Source: Tyzzerella sp. An114 (GTDB lineage Bacteria > Bacillota > Clostridia > Lachnospirales > Anaerotignaceae). From it: a stretch of 64,000 nt of DNA. A program made the translations under genes and the position numbers. Shown piece after piece: positions 1 to 8,918 of the stretch; positions within the stretch are counted from its first letter, which is position 1; each line of letters opens with the position of its first letter. Below the pieces are notes generated by a model. The model had not been told where the DNA came from, did no database searches, and saw only the letters and a list, made by a program, of their open reading frames with translations. The stretch lies in the NCBI RefSeq assembly GCF_002161055.1, contig NZ_NFLT01000007.1:59400-123399 (forward strand), read 5' to 3'.

Positions 1-171
1 TCTTCAAAACCAGCTTCATATCAAAAAGTTATACAACAGGGTAGCGATGGACAGAAAGAAATCACTGTACAAACTATTCGTATAAACGGCTTTGAGGAGG
101 AACAGGCTGTTGTTTCTGAAAATATAACACAAGAACCTGTTGATGAAATTATAGAAGTAGGGGCAAAATAA
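1..171 (+). CDS. G5-domain protein, C-terminal fragment
   Basis: This is the last 56 codons of a gene that begins before the window; it ends with TAA at 169-171. The visible residues fit the end of a G5 domain: a GSDGQKEI turn, a VQTIRINGFEEEQ strand, then ENITQEPVDEIIEVG, the usual closing pattern of this fold. G5 domains are extracellular and occur in cell wall proteins, including VanW-type proteins, resuscitation-factor-like lytic enzymes and M23 peptidases. The catalytic or anchoring part lies outside the window, so the full function is unknown. The neighbour after the tRNA is a VanW-family gene, so a VanW-G5 protein is one possibility, by inference only. A strong terminator follows directly. 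Confidence 0.75.
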   Translation, partial: SSKPASYQKVIQQGSDGQKEITVQTIRINGFEEEQAVVSENITQEPVDEIIEVGAK

Positions 172-181
172 AGCCTATTTT

Positions 182-215
182 GAGAAGTATCTTTTTTGAG
201 ATACTTCTCTTTTTA
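182..215 (+). terminator. Intrinsic terminator after the G5 gene
   Basis: An 11-bp perfect stem (GAGAAGTATCT with AGATACTTCTC) with a short loop is followed by a T-rich stretch just after the stop codon of the G5 gene. Confidence 0.85.
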
Positions 216-231
216 TGTTTAAATTTTGACA

Positions 232-260
232 TTGACAACTTTCATTTTGTGTAATATCAT
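232..260 (+). promoter_or_regulatory. Promoter of tRNA-Leu
   Basis: TTGACA at 232-237, a 17-bp spacer and TATCAT at 255-260 lie 24 bases before the tRNA. A second TTGACA at 226-231 overlaps it at one base. Confidence 0.6.
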
Positions 261-283
261 TATGTTTAGTTAAAATTTAATAT

Positions 284-366
284 GCGGATATGGCGGAATG
301 GCAGACGCGCAAGATTCAGATTCTTGTCCCTTTATGGTGGTGCAGGTTCAAGTCCTGTTATCCGCA
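284..366 (+). tRNA. tRNA-Leu (anticodon CAG)
   Basis: The acceptor arms GCGGATA and TATCCGC pair fully, with discriminator A at 366. The anticodon stem CAAGA/TCTTG encloses the loop TTCAGAT, giving anticodon CAG. A long variable arm marks a class II tRNA, which fits leucine. The T arm carries the GGTTCAAGTCC pattern. CCA is not encoded. Confidence 0.95.
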
Positions 367-379
367 CTCATTTATTTTT

Positions 380-417
380 AAAAACCGTAATTTTTTATTA
401 CGGTTTTTATTTTTTTA
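380..417 (+). terminator. Terminator of tRNA-Leu
   Basis: A 12-bp stem (AAAAACCGTAAT with ATTACGGTTTTT) is followed by further Ts, directly downstream of the tRNA. Confidence 0.85.
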
Positions 418-469
418 TGTAATAAAATCTTAACATTGATACTCTAATATATTATAAGGGGGGAAAATT

Positions 470-1288
470 ATGGAAAGAAAACTTTTTTGTGAAATATCGC
501 CTTTAACTTATAATATATCTGTTAAAAAATGTATAATTCAAAGAAATATAAAAGATTTTTTAAAACACACAAATTTTTCTCTTGAAAAAGGTGAAATTCT
601 TCCTGTTGTATTATATCGTCACAGCTCTCTTATAAGAAGAAAATTAGGTAATGTAGATATGGAGCTTCAGGAGAATAAAGCTATAAATCTTAATATTGCC
701 GCACCTCTTGTAAATGAAATTATTATAAAACCGGGGGAAACTTTTTCATTTTGGAAACTTGTTGGAAATACAACAGCTAAAAAAGGATATAAAGAAGGTG
801 TAACTATAAGTAATGAAAAAGTTAAAAGTGGAATTGGTGGTGGAATGTGTCAGTTTACAAATCTTATCCATTGGCTTGTTTTACATACTCCTCTTGATAT
901 TGTTGAGCATCATCACCATGATAGATTTGACCTTTTTCCAGATTATAATAGACAAGTTCCCTTTGGTACAGGGACTTCAATAGCTTATAATTATATTGAT
1001 TATCGTTTTGAGAATAATACAGGTATGGACTTTCAGCTTATTACATATACAACAGATACTCATTTATGTGGTGAAATACGTGCTGAAAAAAATCTTGATT
1101 TTAAATATCATATATTTACTGAAAATGAAAAATTTATAAAAAAGAATGGAGAAGTTTATAGGACAGGAAATGTTTATAGAAAATGTGTTGATGTGAGAAC
1201 AGGTAATACTATTTCAAAAGAACTTATAAGAGAAAACTATGCAAAAGTTCTGTATGATACATCAAATCTTGATGTGGAGGAAGTTTAA
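470..1288 (+). CDS. VanW family protein
   Basis: 272 residues, ATG with a GGGGGG ribosome binding site. The protein matches the VanW family (PF04294): an R-K-L-G segment near residue 60, PGETFSFW near 90, the family hallmark GGGMCQFTN near 124, then LHTPLDIVEHHHHD and a tail of beta strands. VanW was first seen in vancomycin-resistance clusters, but the family is widespread in Firmicutes without resistance and its biochemical role is not established. No signal peptide or membrane segment is visible, so this is the short cytosolic-looking form, not the long G5-containing surface form. No other van genes lie nearby, so resistance should not be inferred. It stands alone, with about 50 bases before the PH-domain gene. 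Confidence 0.85.
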   Translation: MERKLFCEISPLTYNISVKKCIIQRNIKDFLKHTNFSLEKGEILPVVLYRHSSLIRRKLGNVDMELQENKAINLNIAAPLVNEIIIKPGETFSFWKLVGNTTAKKGYKEGVTISNEKVKSGIGGGMCQFTNLIHWLVLHTPLDIVEHHHHDRFDLFPDYNRQVPFGTGTSIAYNYIDYRFENNTGMDFQLITYTTDTHLCGEIRAEKNLDFKYHIFTENEKFIKKNGEVYRTGNVYRKCVDVRTGNTISKELIRENYAKVLYDTSNLDVEEV

Positions 1289-1338
1289 TTGTTTTTGTTT
1301 TCGTATATATAAATATATTAACTTAGGAGGTTTTTAAT

Positions 1339-1791
1339 ATGGGATTTATGGATAAATTAGGTGGCAATATTGCAAATGGTTTAATGGGAAATCTTAGCCA
1401 GATTGATAATGATGAACTTATGAAAGATTATGGCGAATATATAATGAATGGAGAGACTATACAAATTGGTTTTAAAATGATACGTGACATTATGATAATA
1501 ACAGATAAGAGAATTATAGAGATTGATAAACAGGGTGCTACTGGTCAGAAAATGCGTATTAATTCTATAAATCTTGACTCTGTTATACATGTTACTGCTG
1601 AAACATCTGGTTTTGGTGCTGATGATAGCGAAATAACAATAACATACATAACTTCACCTTATTTTAAAGTTTCCGGCGGTGTTTCTTTGGCTGAAAAGAC
1701 TTTTGAGTTTCCAAAAAGTTTTGATATAAAATATCTTTATAGACTTTTACAGGAAACAGCTTATGAAAACCATGAAAGAATTAATAGGTGA
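1339..1791 (+). CDS. Bacterial PH-domain protein
   Basis: 150 residues; ATG preceded by TAGGAGG at good spacing. The sequence fits the bacterial pleckstrin-homology family (bPH_1, PF08000; YvbH-like): an N-terminal amphipathic stretch MGFMDKLGGNIANGLMG, the strand pattern ETIQIGFKMIRDIMIITDKRIIEID near residues 38-63, then a strand-rich core and a C-terminal helix that closes the fold (about 128-146). These domains are thought to support protein interactions at the membrane; no substrate is known. No membrane segment is present. The stop codon at 1789-1791 overlaps the ribosome binding site of the next gene, so the two are probably translated from one message. Confidence 0.8.
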   Translation: MGFMDKLGGNIANGLMGNLSQIDNDELMKDYGEYIMNGETIQIGFKMIRDIMIITDKRIIEIDKQGATGQKMRINSINLDSVIHVTAETSGFGADDSEITITYITSPYFKVSGGVSLAEKTFEFPKSFDIKYLYRLLQETAYENHERINR

Positions 1792-1795
1792 GTAT

Positions 1796-3058
1796 ATGGA
1801 CAAAGATTATATTTTAGATATACTTAGGAAAGAAATGGATAAAGGTACTATTGGATTTAGAGGTTCGAGTAAAAAGCCTACTATTTTTGACAGTCAAATT
1901 TATGGTATACCTTATATACCTAAAGATGGTATTTGGGTTAAAGATAAAAATGGTAAATGTATGAATTTTATGGGACAGATTAATCTTAAAGATATGTATG
2001 TACCTGAAGAACTACCTAAAAAAGGCATATTGCAGCTTTTTACAGATTATAATGATATATCGAAAATTGATTTTAATGACATAGCCGACAATGAACATTT
2101 TGAATTTATATATTATGAAGATATAGATGAAAGTGTTGGAGTTTCAGATGTTTTAAATAAATTTGACGAGGGAGAGTATAATTTTTATCCTTCTAATACT
2201 TGTAAAATTGAATTTAATGAACCTTGTAACTTTAAAAATGTTGATAAAGATAAAGTTGTTGAAGTTTTTAAAGAGATAAAAAGAAATACTGAAAAAGATG
2301 TTATAAGATTTACTCTTGAAGATGAAAAAGTAAATTTGTTTGATAGTTTTGTTTATGGTGTTCCATATATACCTTTAGATGGCTTTTGGCCAAAAGATGA
2401 AAATGGTCAGTGTTTAAATCTTTTAGCTCAGATAAACTGCGAAGATTTGAAAGGACTTGAACATTTTCCTAAAAAGGGTATACTTCAATTTTTTATAGCT
2501 TGTGATGATTGTTTAGGACTTGATTTTGATAATAATGAAAACAAAAATTTTAAAGTTGTGTATTATGAAAATATAGATAAAAACATAACTGTTGAAGATG
2601 TTATTGAAAAAGGAAATAATAATACTGATGATGATGTGTATTTTCCTGTATTAAATACATATAAAATTGTTTTTAAGGATATAGAAAAAGAAGGTATTAC
2701 AACATCAGACTATAAATTTGATAAAATATTTACAAATTTATATAATAAAAAATTTAAATGTAAAATAGAAAAATGGTGGGATGTTGGAGCTGAGTTTGCA
2801 GACGATTTATGTAATTGTGAAAGCAATTATTCAAATCATAAATGTGGAGGGTATCCTTTCTTTACACAAAGCGACCCAAGAGTATATAAAAATTGTGAGG
2901 ACTATGATGTTCTTTTATTCCAGTTGGACAGTGATTTTTGCGAAAATGACGAAAAGGTCATGTGGGGAGATGTTGGGGTTGGAAACTTCTTTATAAAAAA
3001 AGAAGACCTTGAAAATCTTAATTTTGATAATGTGCTTTATAACTGGGATTGTTGTTAA
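1796..3058 (+). CDS. DUF1963 (YwqG-like) protein with internal duplication
   Basis: 420 residues. I chose the ATG at 1796 because GGTGAG sits just before it; an upstream in-frame ATG at 1763 lies inside the previous gene with no ribosome binding site. The protein belongs to the DUF1963/YwqG family, seen in the late motif GGYPFFTQSDPR and the DVLLFQLDSD strand. It holds two copies of the family's N-terminal unit: residues about 27-130 (IPYIPKDGIWVKD) and 178-275 (VPYIPLDGFWPKD), each followed by a KKGILQ segment. Only the second copy continues into the C-terminal half. The family has no established function. Probably co-transcribed with the PH-domain gene; terminator follows. Confidence 0.8.
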   Translation: MDKDYILDILRKEMDKGTIGFRGSSKKPTIFDSQIYGIPYIPKDGIWVKDKNGKCMNFMGQINLKDMYVPEELPKKGILQLFTDYNDISKIDFNDIADNEHFEFIYYEDIDESVGVSDVLNKFDEGEYNFYPSNTCKIEFNEPCNFKNVDKDKVVEVFKEIKRNTEKDVIRFTLEDEKVNLFDSFVYGVPYIPLDGFWPKDENGQCLNLLAQINCEDLKGLEHFPKKGILQFFIACDDCLGLDFDNNENKNFKVVYYENIDKNITVEDVIEKGNNNTDDDVYFPVLNTYKIVFKDIEKEGITTSDYKFDKIFTNLYNKKFKCKIEKWWDVGAEFADDLCNCESNYSNHKCGGYPFFTQSDPRVYKNCEDYDVLLFQLDSDFCENDEKVMWGDVGVGNFFIKKEDLENLNFDNVLYNWDCC

Positions 3059-3062
3059 AAAC

Positions 3063-3093
3063 AAAAAAGGCTGTCTTTTAGACAGCTTTTTTA
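3063..3093 (+). terminator. Terminator after the DUF1963 gene
   Basis: A GCTGTC/GACAGC stem flanked by A and T runs, with six Ts after the 3' arm. Confidence 0.8.
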
Positions 3094-3177
3094 TTTTGTT
3101 TATTAAAAGTTATTCCTAAAATCAATAATAATATGATATACTATACATTAGTTTTAAATTTATGAGGAGGAAAAAAG

Positions 3178-4992
3178 ATGTCTTTAAACAGACAGGATAA
3201 AATAAGAAATTTTTGTATTGTTGCACATATAGACCATGGCAAATCAACTCTTGCCGATAGACTTATACAGAAAACAGGACTTTTGACAGAAAGAGAAATG
3301 CAGGAACAAGTCCTTGATAATATGGAACTTGAGAGAGAAAGAGGAATTACAATAAAGGCACAGGCTGTCCGTCTTGTATATAAAGCTTCAGACGGTGAGG
3401 AGTATGTTTTTAACCTTATAGATACACCGGGACACGTTGACTTTAACTATGAGGTTTCAAGAAGTCTTGCTGCCTGCGAGGGTGCTATACTTATTGTTGA
3501 CGCTGCTCAAGGTGTTGAGGCTCAAACTCTTGCAAATGTATATCTTGCAATAGATAACAATCTTGAAATACTTCCTGTTATAAATAAGATTGACCTTCCA
3601 AGTGCTAACCCTGAAATGGCTAAAAATGAGATTGAAGATATTATAGGAATACCTGCTGAGGATGCTCCTATGATTTCAGCTAAAAACGGTATAAACATTG
3701 AGGAAGTTCTTAAAAGAATAGTCACTGATATACCAGCTCCAAGTGGTGATGAAAATGCACCTTTGAAAGCTCTTGTTTTTGACTCTGTTTATGACCCTTA
3801 TAAAGGTGTTATAGTTATTATGAGAGTTTTTGATGGAAGTATTAGAAAAGGTACTAAAGTTAAAATGATGGCAACTAAAAAAGAATTTGAAGTTGTTGAA
3901 ACTGGTTTCTTTGGTCCTGGAAGATTTATACCTTGTGATGAGCTTAAAGCTGGCGATGTAGGATATTTTACTGCAAGTATTAAAAATGTTGCTGACACTC
4001 GTGTAGGTGATACTGTCACTGAAGTTGAAAATCCTACTTCTGAACCTCTTGCTGGATATAAAAAAGTAAATCCTATGGTTTACTGTGGTATTTTCCCAGC
4101 TGATGGTTCAAAGTATCCTGACCTTAGAGATGCTCTTGAAAAACTTCAGCTTAATGATGCTTCTCTTTTCTTTGAGCCTGAAACTTCTGTGGCTTTAGGT
4201 TTCGGTTTTAGATGTGGTTTCTTAGGACTTTTACATCTTGAAATTGTTCAAGAGAGACTTGAAAGAGAGTATAACTTTGATGTTGTTACAACTGCACCAA
4301 GTGTTATATATAAAGTTCATCTTACAGACGGTACAAGCATGGATATATCAAATCCAAGCAATATGCCAGACCCTGCAAGAATACTTTCTATGGAAGAACC
4401 TATTGTACGTGCTGAAATTATGCTTCCTAAAGATTATATTGGAACAATTATGGAACTTTGTCAGCAGAGACGAGGAGAATATATAAGTATGGAGTATCTT
4501 GATGATATAAGAGCTAGACTTATATATGAAATTCCTCTTAATGAAATTATATATGACTTCTTTGATGTTTTAAAATCAAGAAGTAGAGGCTATGCTTCAT
4601 TTGATTATTCTTTAATAGGATATAAAGAGTCTGATCTTACAAAACTTGATATTCTTGTTAACCGTGAGGTTGTTGATGCCCTTTCATTTATCGTTCATAC
4701 TTCTTCTGCTGTTGAGAGAGGTAGAAAGATTTGTGAAAAACTTAAAAAAGAAATTCCAAGACAGCTTTTTGAAATTCCTATTCAGGCTGCTATCGGAAGC
4801 AAAATTGTTGCAAGAGAAACTGTAAGTGCTATGAGAAAAGACGTACTTGCAAAATGTTATGGTGGTGACATTTCAAGAAAGAGAAAACTTCTTGAAAAAC
4901 AGAAAGAAGGTAAAAAGAGAATGCGTCAGATTGGTAGCGTAGAAGTTCCACAGGCTGCTTTCATGAGTGTTCTTAAATTGGAAGAAGAATAA
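3178..4992 (+). CDS. lepA: Elongation factor 4 (LepA) GTPase
   Basis: 604 residues, the usual LepA length, ATG with GAGGAGG. Ribosome-associated GTPase that can back-translocate stalled ribosomes and affects ribosome assembly. Visible motifs: P-loop AHIDHGKST near residue 16, the switch region with RERGITI near 55, DTPGHVDF near 84, NKIDLP near 137, and the LepA-specific C-terminal domain with [22 protein letters not shown], which separates it from EF-G and TypA. In many Firmicutes lepA lies directly upstream of hemW and hrcA; here about 5 kb of other genes intervene. It has its own terminator and appears monocistronic. Confidence 0.98.
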   Translation: MSLNRQDKIRNFCIVAHIDHGKSTLADRLIQKTGLLTEREMQEQVLDNMELERERGITIKAQAVRLVYKASDGEEYVFNLIDTPGHVDFNYEVSRSLAACEGAILIVDAAQGVEAQTLANVYLAIDNNLEILPVINKIDLPSANPEMAKNEIEDIIGIPAEDAPMISAKNGINIEEVLKRIVTDIPAPSGDENAPLKALVFDSVYDPYKGVIVIMRVFDGSIRKGTKVKMMATKKEFEVVETGFFGPGRFIPCDELKAGDVGYFTASIKNVADTRVGDTVTEVENPTSEPLAGYKKVNPMVYCGIFPADGSKYPDLRDALEKLQLNDASLFFEPETSVALGFGFRCGFLGLLHLEIVQERLEREYNFDVVTTAPSVIYKVHLTDGTSMDISNPSNMPDPARILSMEEPIVRAEIMLPKDYIGTIMELCQQRRGEYISMEYLDDIRARLIYEIPLNEIIYDFFDVLKSRSRGYASFDYSLIGYKESDLTKLDILVNREVVDALSFIVHTSSAVERGRKICEKLKKEIPRQLFEIPIQAAIGSKIVARETVSAMRKDVLAKCYGGDISRKRKLLEKQKEGKKRMRQIGSVEVPQAAFMSVLKLEEE

Positions 4993-5020
4993 GTAATAGG
5001 CTATATTTAATTTGTTAATA

Positions 5021-5060
5021 AAAAGGTAGTGTAAAATATAAAATTTACACTGCCTTTTTT
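5021..5060 (+). terminator. Terminator of lepA
   Basis: A long stem (AAAAGGTAGTGTAAA with TTTACACTGCCTTTT, one G-T pair) is followed by Ts. The rest of 5061-5240 is AT-rich with no gene that I can support. Confidence 0.85.
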
Positions 5061-5254
5061 ACTATTTTAATAAATGATAATTATTATTATATTTATTTTG
5101 ATTGTCTACAATTTATAAGTTATTGTTTTTTGAGTTATATATAAATGAATAATTGGATAAAATTATAAAAAATGTAATTTATATATTGAATATATATGAT
5201 TTTTATAATAATATAAATACAGTTAAATAAATTTTGATTTGGGGGGCATATTTT

Positions 5255-8200
5255 GTGAAAAGAAGAATTTTTCCATTAATTATGGCGGTATTAATGACAA
5301 CATCATCTATATCAAGTGTTGTTATGGCTAATGATAATGAATTGTTATATGATGAAATTATTAATTCATATTTAGAGGAAAAAGAAAAAAAAGAAGAAAG
5401 AAATGATGGTTTAGATAATGTAGAAGAAAGTAATAATTTAGAGGAATTAGAGACAGAGAAAGAAAGTGATATTAAGTTAGATAAACCAAAAGAAGAAAAT
5501 ATTTTAAAATATGAAGAAACTGAAGTTGGTAAATTAGAAGAAAATACTTTGGAAACTTTAGAACAATTAGAAGAAACTACTGAATTATCACAAGAAGATA
5601 TTAACTTATCTGAAGAAGAAAGTACAATTTGGGATGGAACAAGTGTAGATACTTCTTGGTACGATAACAATATTGACGAAACTTCTTATTCAATAGAAAC
5701 AGCTGCTCAGTTGGCTGGAATTGCTAAGTTAGTAAATGAGGGAACAACTGATTTTTCAGGAAAGACTATAAAACTAACAGCAGATATTGATTTAGACAAT
5801 AAAGAATGGACACCTATTGGTGGTGCTGGAACAGGTACAAAATTTGCAGGTGCCTTTGAAGGTGTCGGTCATACTGTTACTAATTTAAAAATTAGTCGTG
5901 AAATTTTAAATGCAGCTTCAAATAATAGAATTGGTTTATTTGGACATTGTACTGATAATGCTGTTATCCAAAATTTGAATTTTGAAAATATAAATATAAA
6001 AGGTTGTGCTTATATTGGAACAGTTTCAGGTGATGGTGGAAATATTTCCAATATAAATGTTAAAAATGTTAATATTAGTGGTTGTCAGTCTATGGGAAGT
6101 ATTGCAGGAAATATATTAAAAAGTATTTCGAACTGTAATATTAGCGGAAATATTTATATTATTGCAAATAAAGACGCTGGTGGAATTACAAGCTCTAATG
6201 CTGGTGGTATTTTAGGAAAAGGAACTGGTAGTAATATTAATAATTGTTATTTGAAAGGTAATATAAATATATTTTCTGAAAATGGAACAGCTGGAGGTAT
6301 AGTTGGAAGTGGTACAAATATTATTGTATCTAACTGTACAGTTGAAGGTAGTGTGAAAATTACAGAAGATATAACTAATCCCTATGGATATATTGGAGGA
6401 ATTTTAGGTAAAGGATATGCGAAAATTAGTAATTGTGATGTTATAGGTGACGGCAAAGATACATCTATTATTGAGGCTAAATATACATATTCTGGTGGTA
6501 TAGTAGGATTTATGGGTGAAGGAAATTGTATCACAGAAGGCTGTACTGTAAAAAATATATCTGTTTTAGGAGCATATAATGGAATTGGTGGTATTAATGG
6601 AATACTTCATTATGGAAATACTATTTCTGACTGTACAGTTGAAAATGTTGTTGTATATCAGACAACAAACCCTGAAGAATGTTTTGGGGAAGAGCGTATT
6701 TTTGTGGGAGCATTTGCTGGCACATATTTAGACAATAGTGGTAAAAACATACCAACAGTAAGTAGATGTACTTTTACAGGTGAGTTATATAGTGATATAA
6801 ATAACGAAAAAACAAATATTTTAACAGAAGATAAATATGTAGGAGATTTATGGTATAATGCAAATTATCCAGCAACTGTAAATATTGAAAATTGTAAAAT
6901 CAATATTCCATATAAAATTATATTTAACCACAATGATGGAACAGACACAATAACAGAATTAAAAGTTAATAGTGAAAATAAAATAGACACTTTACCTGTG
7001 CCAAAACGTGAGGGATATAAATTTAAAGGATGGTATACATTAGCAGAAGGTGGAGAGCAGATTACTAAAGATACTGTGTTTGAAAATGACACAACAGTAT
7101 ATGCTCAGTGGGAAGTTTCTTCATCTAGCTCTTCATCTAGTTCCTCCTCTAATAACAATAAAACGGAGATAGATAAAAATAAAGATGGTTCTACAACAAT
7201 AACTGTAACAAAACCAGATGGAACGGTTACAGAAACTACAAAGAAACAAGACGGTTCGGTTATAACAACTATAACAAAGCCAGATGGAAGTAAGACAGAA
7301 ACTATTGAAAAAGAAGATGGCTCAACTATAATTACAGAGACAACTGAAGAAAGCAAAATTACAACAGAAATTGATGCAGCTGGTAATAAAACTGAAATTG
7401 CTGAAGATAAAAATAGCGGAAGTACAACAACAACAGTAAACAAAGCTGATGGTACAAGTTCAATAACAAAAATTGACGAAAATGGTAATATACAAATAGA
7501 AGTTAATGTTTCTAAGGAAGCAATGGAAAATAATGCTATCGTTGATTTACCTATATCTTCTATAAATGGAACAAAGGATAAATCAGAAGCCCCAATTATT
7601 AAAATTGATGTTGAGGAAAAGGGTGTTACAAAAGTTGAAATACCTGTTGAAAATATAACAGATGGAACAGTTGCTGTTATAGTAAAGGATGATGGAACAG
7701 AAGAAATATTAAAGACATCTATTGTCAGTGAAAACGGTGTTGTTTTTACAGTAGATGGAAATGCAACAATTAAAGTTATAGATAACAGCAAGGATTTTAT
7801 AGATGTTCCTGATGGTTTCTGGGGTGATAGTGCTATAAACTTTACTACAAGTCGTGAGATTTTTGCTGGAACAAGTGAAGTAACATTCAGCCCAGATGAT
7901 ACTATGACACGTGCTATGATAATTACAGTTCTTGCTCGCTCAGATGGTCAGGATACTTTAAATGGAGATTATTGGTATGAGCAGGCTTCAATATGGGCTG
8001 TTGAAAATGGAATATCTGATGGAACAAATCTTGAAAATTCAGTAACAAGAGAACAGATTATATCAATGCTTTATCGCTATGCAAAAAATCCATCTGTAAC
8101 TGGAAATTTAGATAACTATATAGATGTTTTAGATGTCAGTGATTATGCCAGAAATCCAATGGTATGGGCTGTTGAAAATGGAATAATTCAAGGAATGGAT

Positions 8201-8287
8201 AATGAAACTCTCAATCCTAAAGGTGAAGCTACAAGAGCTCAGGTTGCTACAATAATTATGAATTTTATAAAAGCTATGCATAAATAA
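5255..8287 (+). CDS. SLH-anchored surface protein with GLUG and InlB-type repeats
   Basis: 1010 residues; GTG start chosen because GGGGGG lies nine bases upstream and the signal peptide (KRRIFPLIMAVLMTTSS... ending VVMA) then starts correctly. Order of parts: signal peptide 1-25; Glu/Lys/Leu-rich acidic stretch about 28-120; a region of GLUG-like repeats about 145-560, with recurring GGI(V/L)G and N-C motifs, likely a beta-helix; one Listeria-Bacteroides (InlB B) repeat ending GYKFKGWYTLAEGG...VYAQW; a run of eleven serines; Thr-rich repeats of the KPDGT type; and about three S-layer homology units at the C-terminus (FIDVPDGFWG, TMTRAMIITVLAR, RAQVATIIMNF). SLH units bind pyruvylated wall polymer. 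Ligand unknown; adhesion is only a guess. Monocistronic. Confidence 0.9.
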   Translation: MKRRIFPLIMAVLMTTSSISSVVMANDNELLYDEIINSYLEEKEKKEERNDGLDNVEESNNLEELETEKESDIKLDKPKEENILKYEETEVGKLEENTLETLEQLEETTELSQEDINLSEEESTIWDGTSVDTSWYDNNIDETSYSIETAAQLAGIAKLVNEGTTDFSGKTIKLTADIDLDNKEWTPIGGAGTGTKFAGAFEGVGHTVTNLKISREILNAASNNRIGLFGHCTDNAVIQNLNFENINIKGCAYIGTVSGDGGNISNINVKNVNISGCQSMGSIAGNILKSISNCNISGNIYIIANKDAGGITSSNAGGILGKGTGSNINNCYLKGNINIFSENGTAGGIVGSGTNIIVSNCTVEGSVKITEDITNPYGYIGGILGKGYAKISNCDVIGDGKDTSIIEAKYTYSGGIVGFMGEGNCITEGCTVKNISVLGAYNGIGGINGILHYGNTISDCTVENVVVYQTTNPEECFGEERIFVGAFAGTYLDNSGKNIPTVSRCTFTGELYSDINNEKTNILTEDKYVGDLWYNANYPATVNIENCKINIPYKIIFNHNDGTDTITELKVNSENKIDTLPVPKREGYKFKGWYTLAEGGEQITKDTVFENDTTVYAQWEVSSSSSSSSSSSNNNKTEIDKNKDGSTTITVTKPDGTVTETTKKQDGSVITTITKPDGSKTETIEKEDGSTIITETTEESKITTEIDAAGNKTEIAEDKNSGSTTTTVNKADGTSSITKIDENGNIQIEVNVSKEAMENNAIVDLPISSINGTKDKSEAPIIKIDVEEKGVTKVEIPVENITDGTVAVIVKDDGTEEILKTSIVSENGVVFTVDGNATIKVIDNSKDFIDVPDGFWGDSAINFTTSREIFAGTSEVTFSPDDTMTRAMIITVLARSDGQDTLNGDYWYEQASIWAVENGISDGTNLENSVTREQIISMLYRYAKNPSVTGNLDNYIDVLDVSDYARNPMVWAVENGIIQGMDNETLNPKGEATRAQVATIIMNFIKAMHK

Positions 8288-8303
8288 ATAGATAGTACTA
8301 TTT

Positions 8304-8343
8304 AAAATGGTGTGAATAAAAAATCACACCATTTTTTATTTTT
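8304..8343 (+). terminator. Terminator of the SLH gene
   Basis: A perfect 12-bp stem (AAAATGGTGTGA with TCACACCATTTT) followed by a T-rich run. Confidence 0.9.
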
Positions 8344-8396
8344 TTGCAATATTTTTAAGTTCTTAGTCGTGTACATTATAGAAAGGGGGCGTGTAC

Positions 8397-8918
8397 ATGG
8401 CTTATGATTATAATAAGGAGTATTTTATATCACTTTATGAAAGACATTGTGATATGGTTTACAGGATATGCTATTTTTATTTAAGTAATAAACATGATGC
8501 ACAGGACGCTGTTCAGAGTGTTTTTACTAATATACTTAAAAAAGAGTTAAAATTTAATGACTTTGAACATGAGAAGGCTTTTTTGATTGTATCAGCAAAA
8601 AATTATTGTAAAGATGTATTAAAATCCTTTTGGATGAAAAAACGTGTGAATTATGATGAAATAAATGAGCTTTGTACTAAAAATAATAAAAATATTAATT
8701 CAGATATAATTTATAACGTTATGAATTTACCTTATAAATATAAAATTCCTGTCTATTTATATTATTATGAGGGTTATTCTGTCAAAGAAATTTCTGAAAT
8801 TTTAGGTGAAAAGGAAACAACAATACAAACGCAACTTTCAAGGGCTAGAAAAAAACTTAAATTACAGTTGGAGAAGGAGGGTTTTTATGACGGAAAAAGA
8901 AGTAAAAGAACTGTTTGA
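8397..8918 (+). CDS. ECF-type RNA polymerase sigma factor
   Basis: 173 residues. ATG at 8397 is preferred because AAGGGGG ends seven bases before it; a GTG six bases earlier is too close. Region 2 is visible as YERHCDMVYRICYFYL...DAQDAVQSVF and region 4 as LPYKYKIPVYLYYYEGYSVKEISEILG followed by TTIQTQLSRARKKLK, the helix-turn-helix that reads the -35 element. Such sigma factors direct a stress or envelope regulon and are held inactive by a membrane partner. The next gene overlaps it by 32 bases and encodes a single-pass membrane protein, the expected anti-sigma arrangement. The signal and the regulon are not visible. It lies between the SLH gene and hemW, a position not usual in related genomes. 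Confidence 0.9.
   Translation: MAYDYNKEYFISLYERHCDMVYRICYFYLSNKHDAQDAVQSVFTNILKKELKFNDFEHEKAFLIVSAKNYCKDVLKSFWMKKRVNYDEINELCTKNNKNINSDIIYNVMNLPYKYKIPVYLYYYEGYSVKEISEILGEKETTIQTQLSRARKKLKLQLEKEGFYDGKRSKRTV

Noticed and set aside
470..1288. Vancomycin resistance locus
   Set aside because: VanW-family genes are common without resistance, and no vanR, vanS, vanH, vanA/B or vanX is nearby.
7105..7791. Long open frame antisense to the SLH gene
   Set aside because: It mirrors the Thr/Ser-rich repeats of the sense strand, has no ribosome binding site, and consists of Val/Ser/Ile-rich low-complexity sequence.
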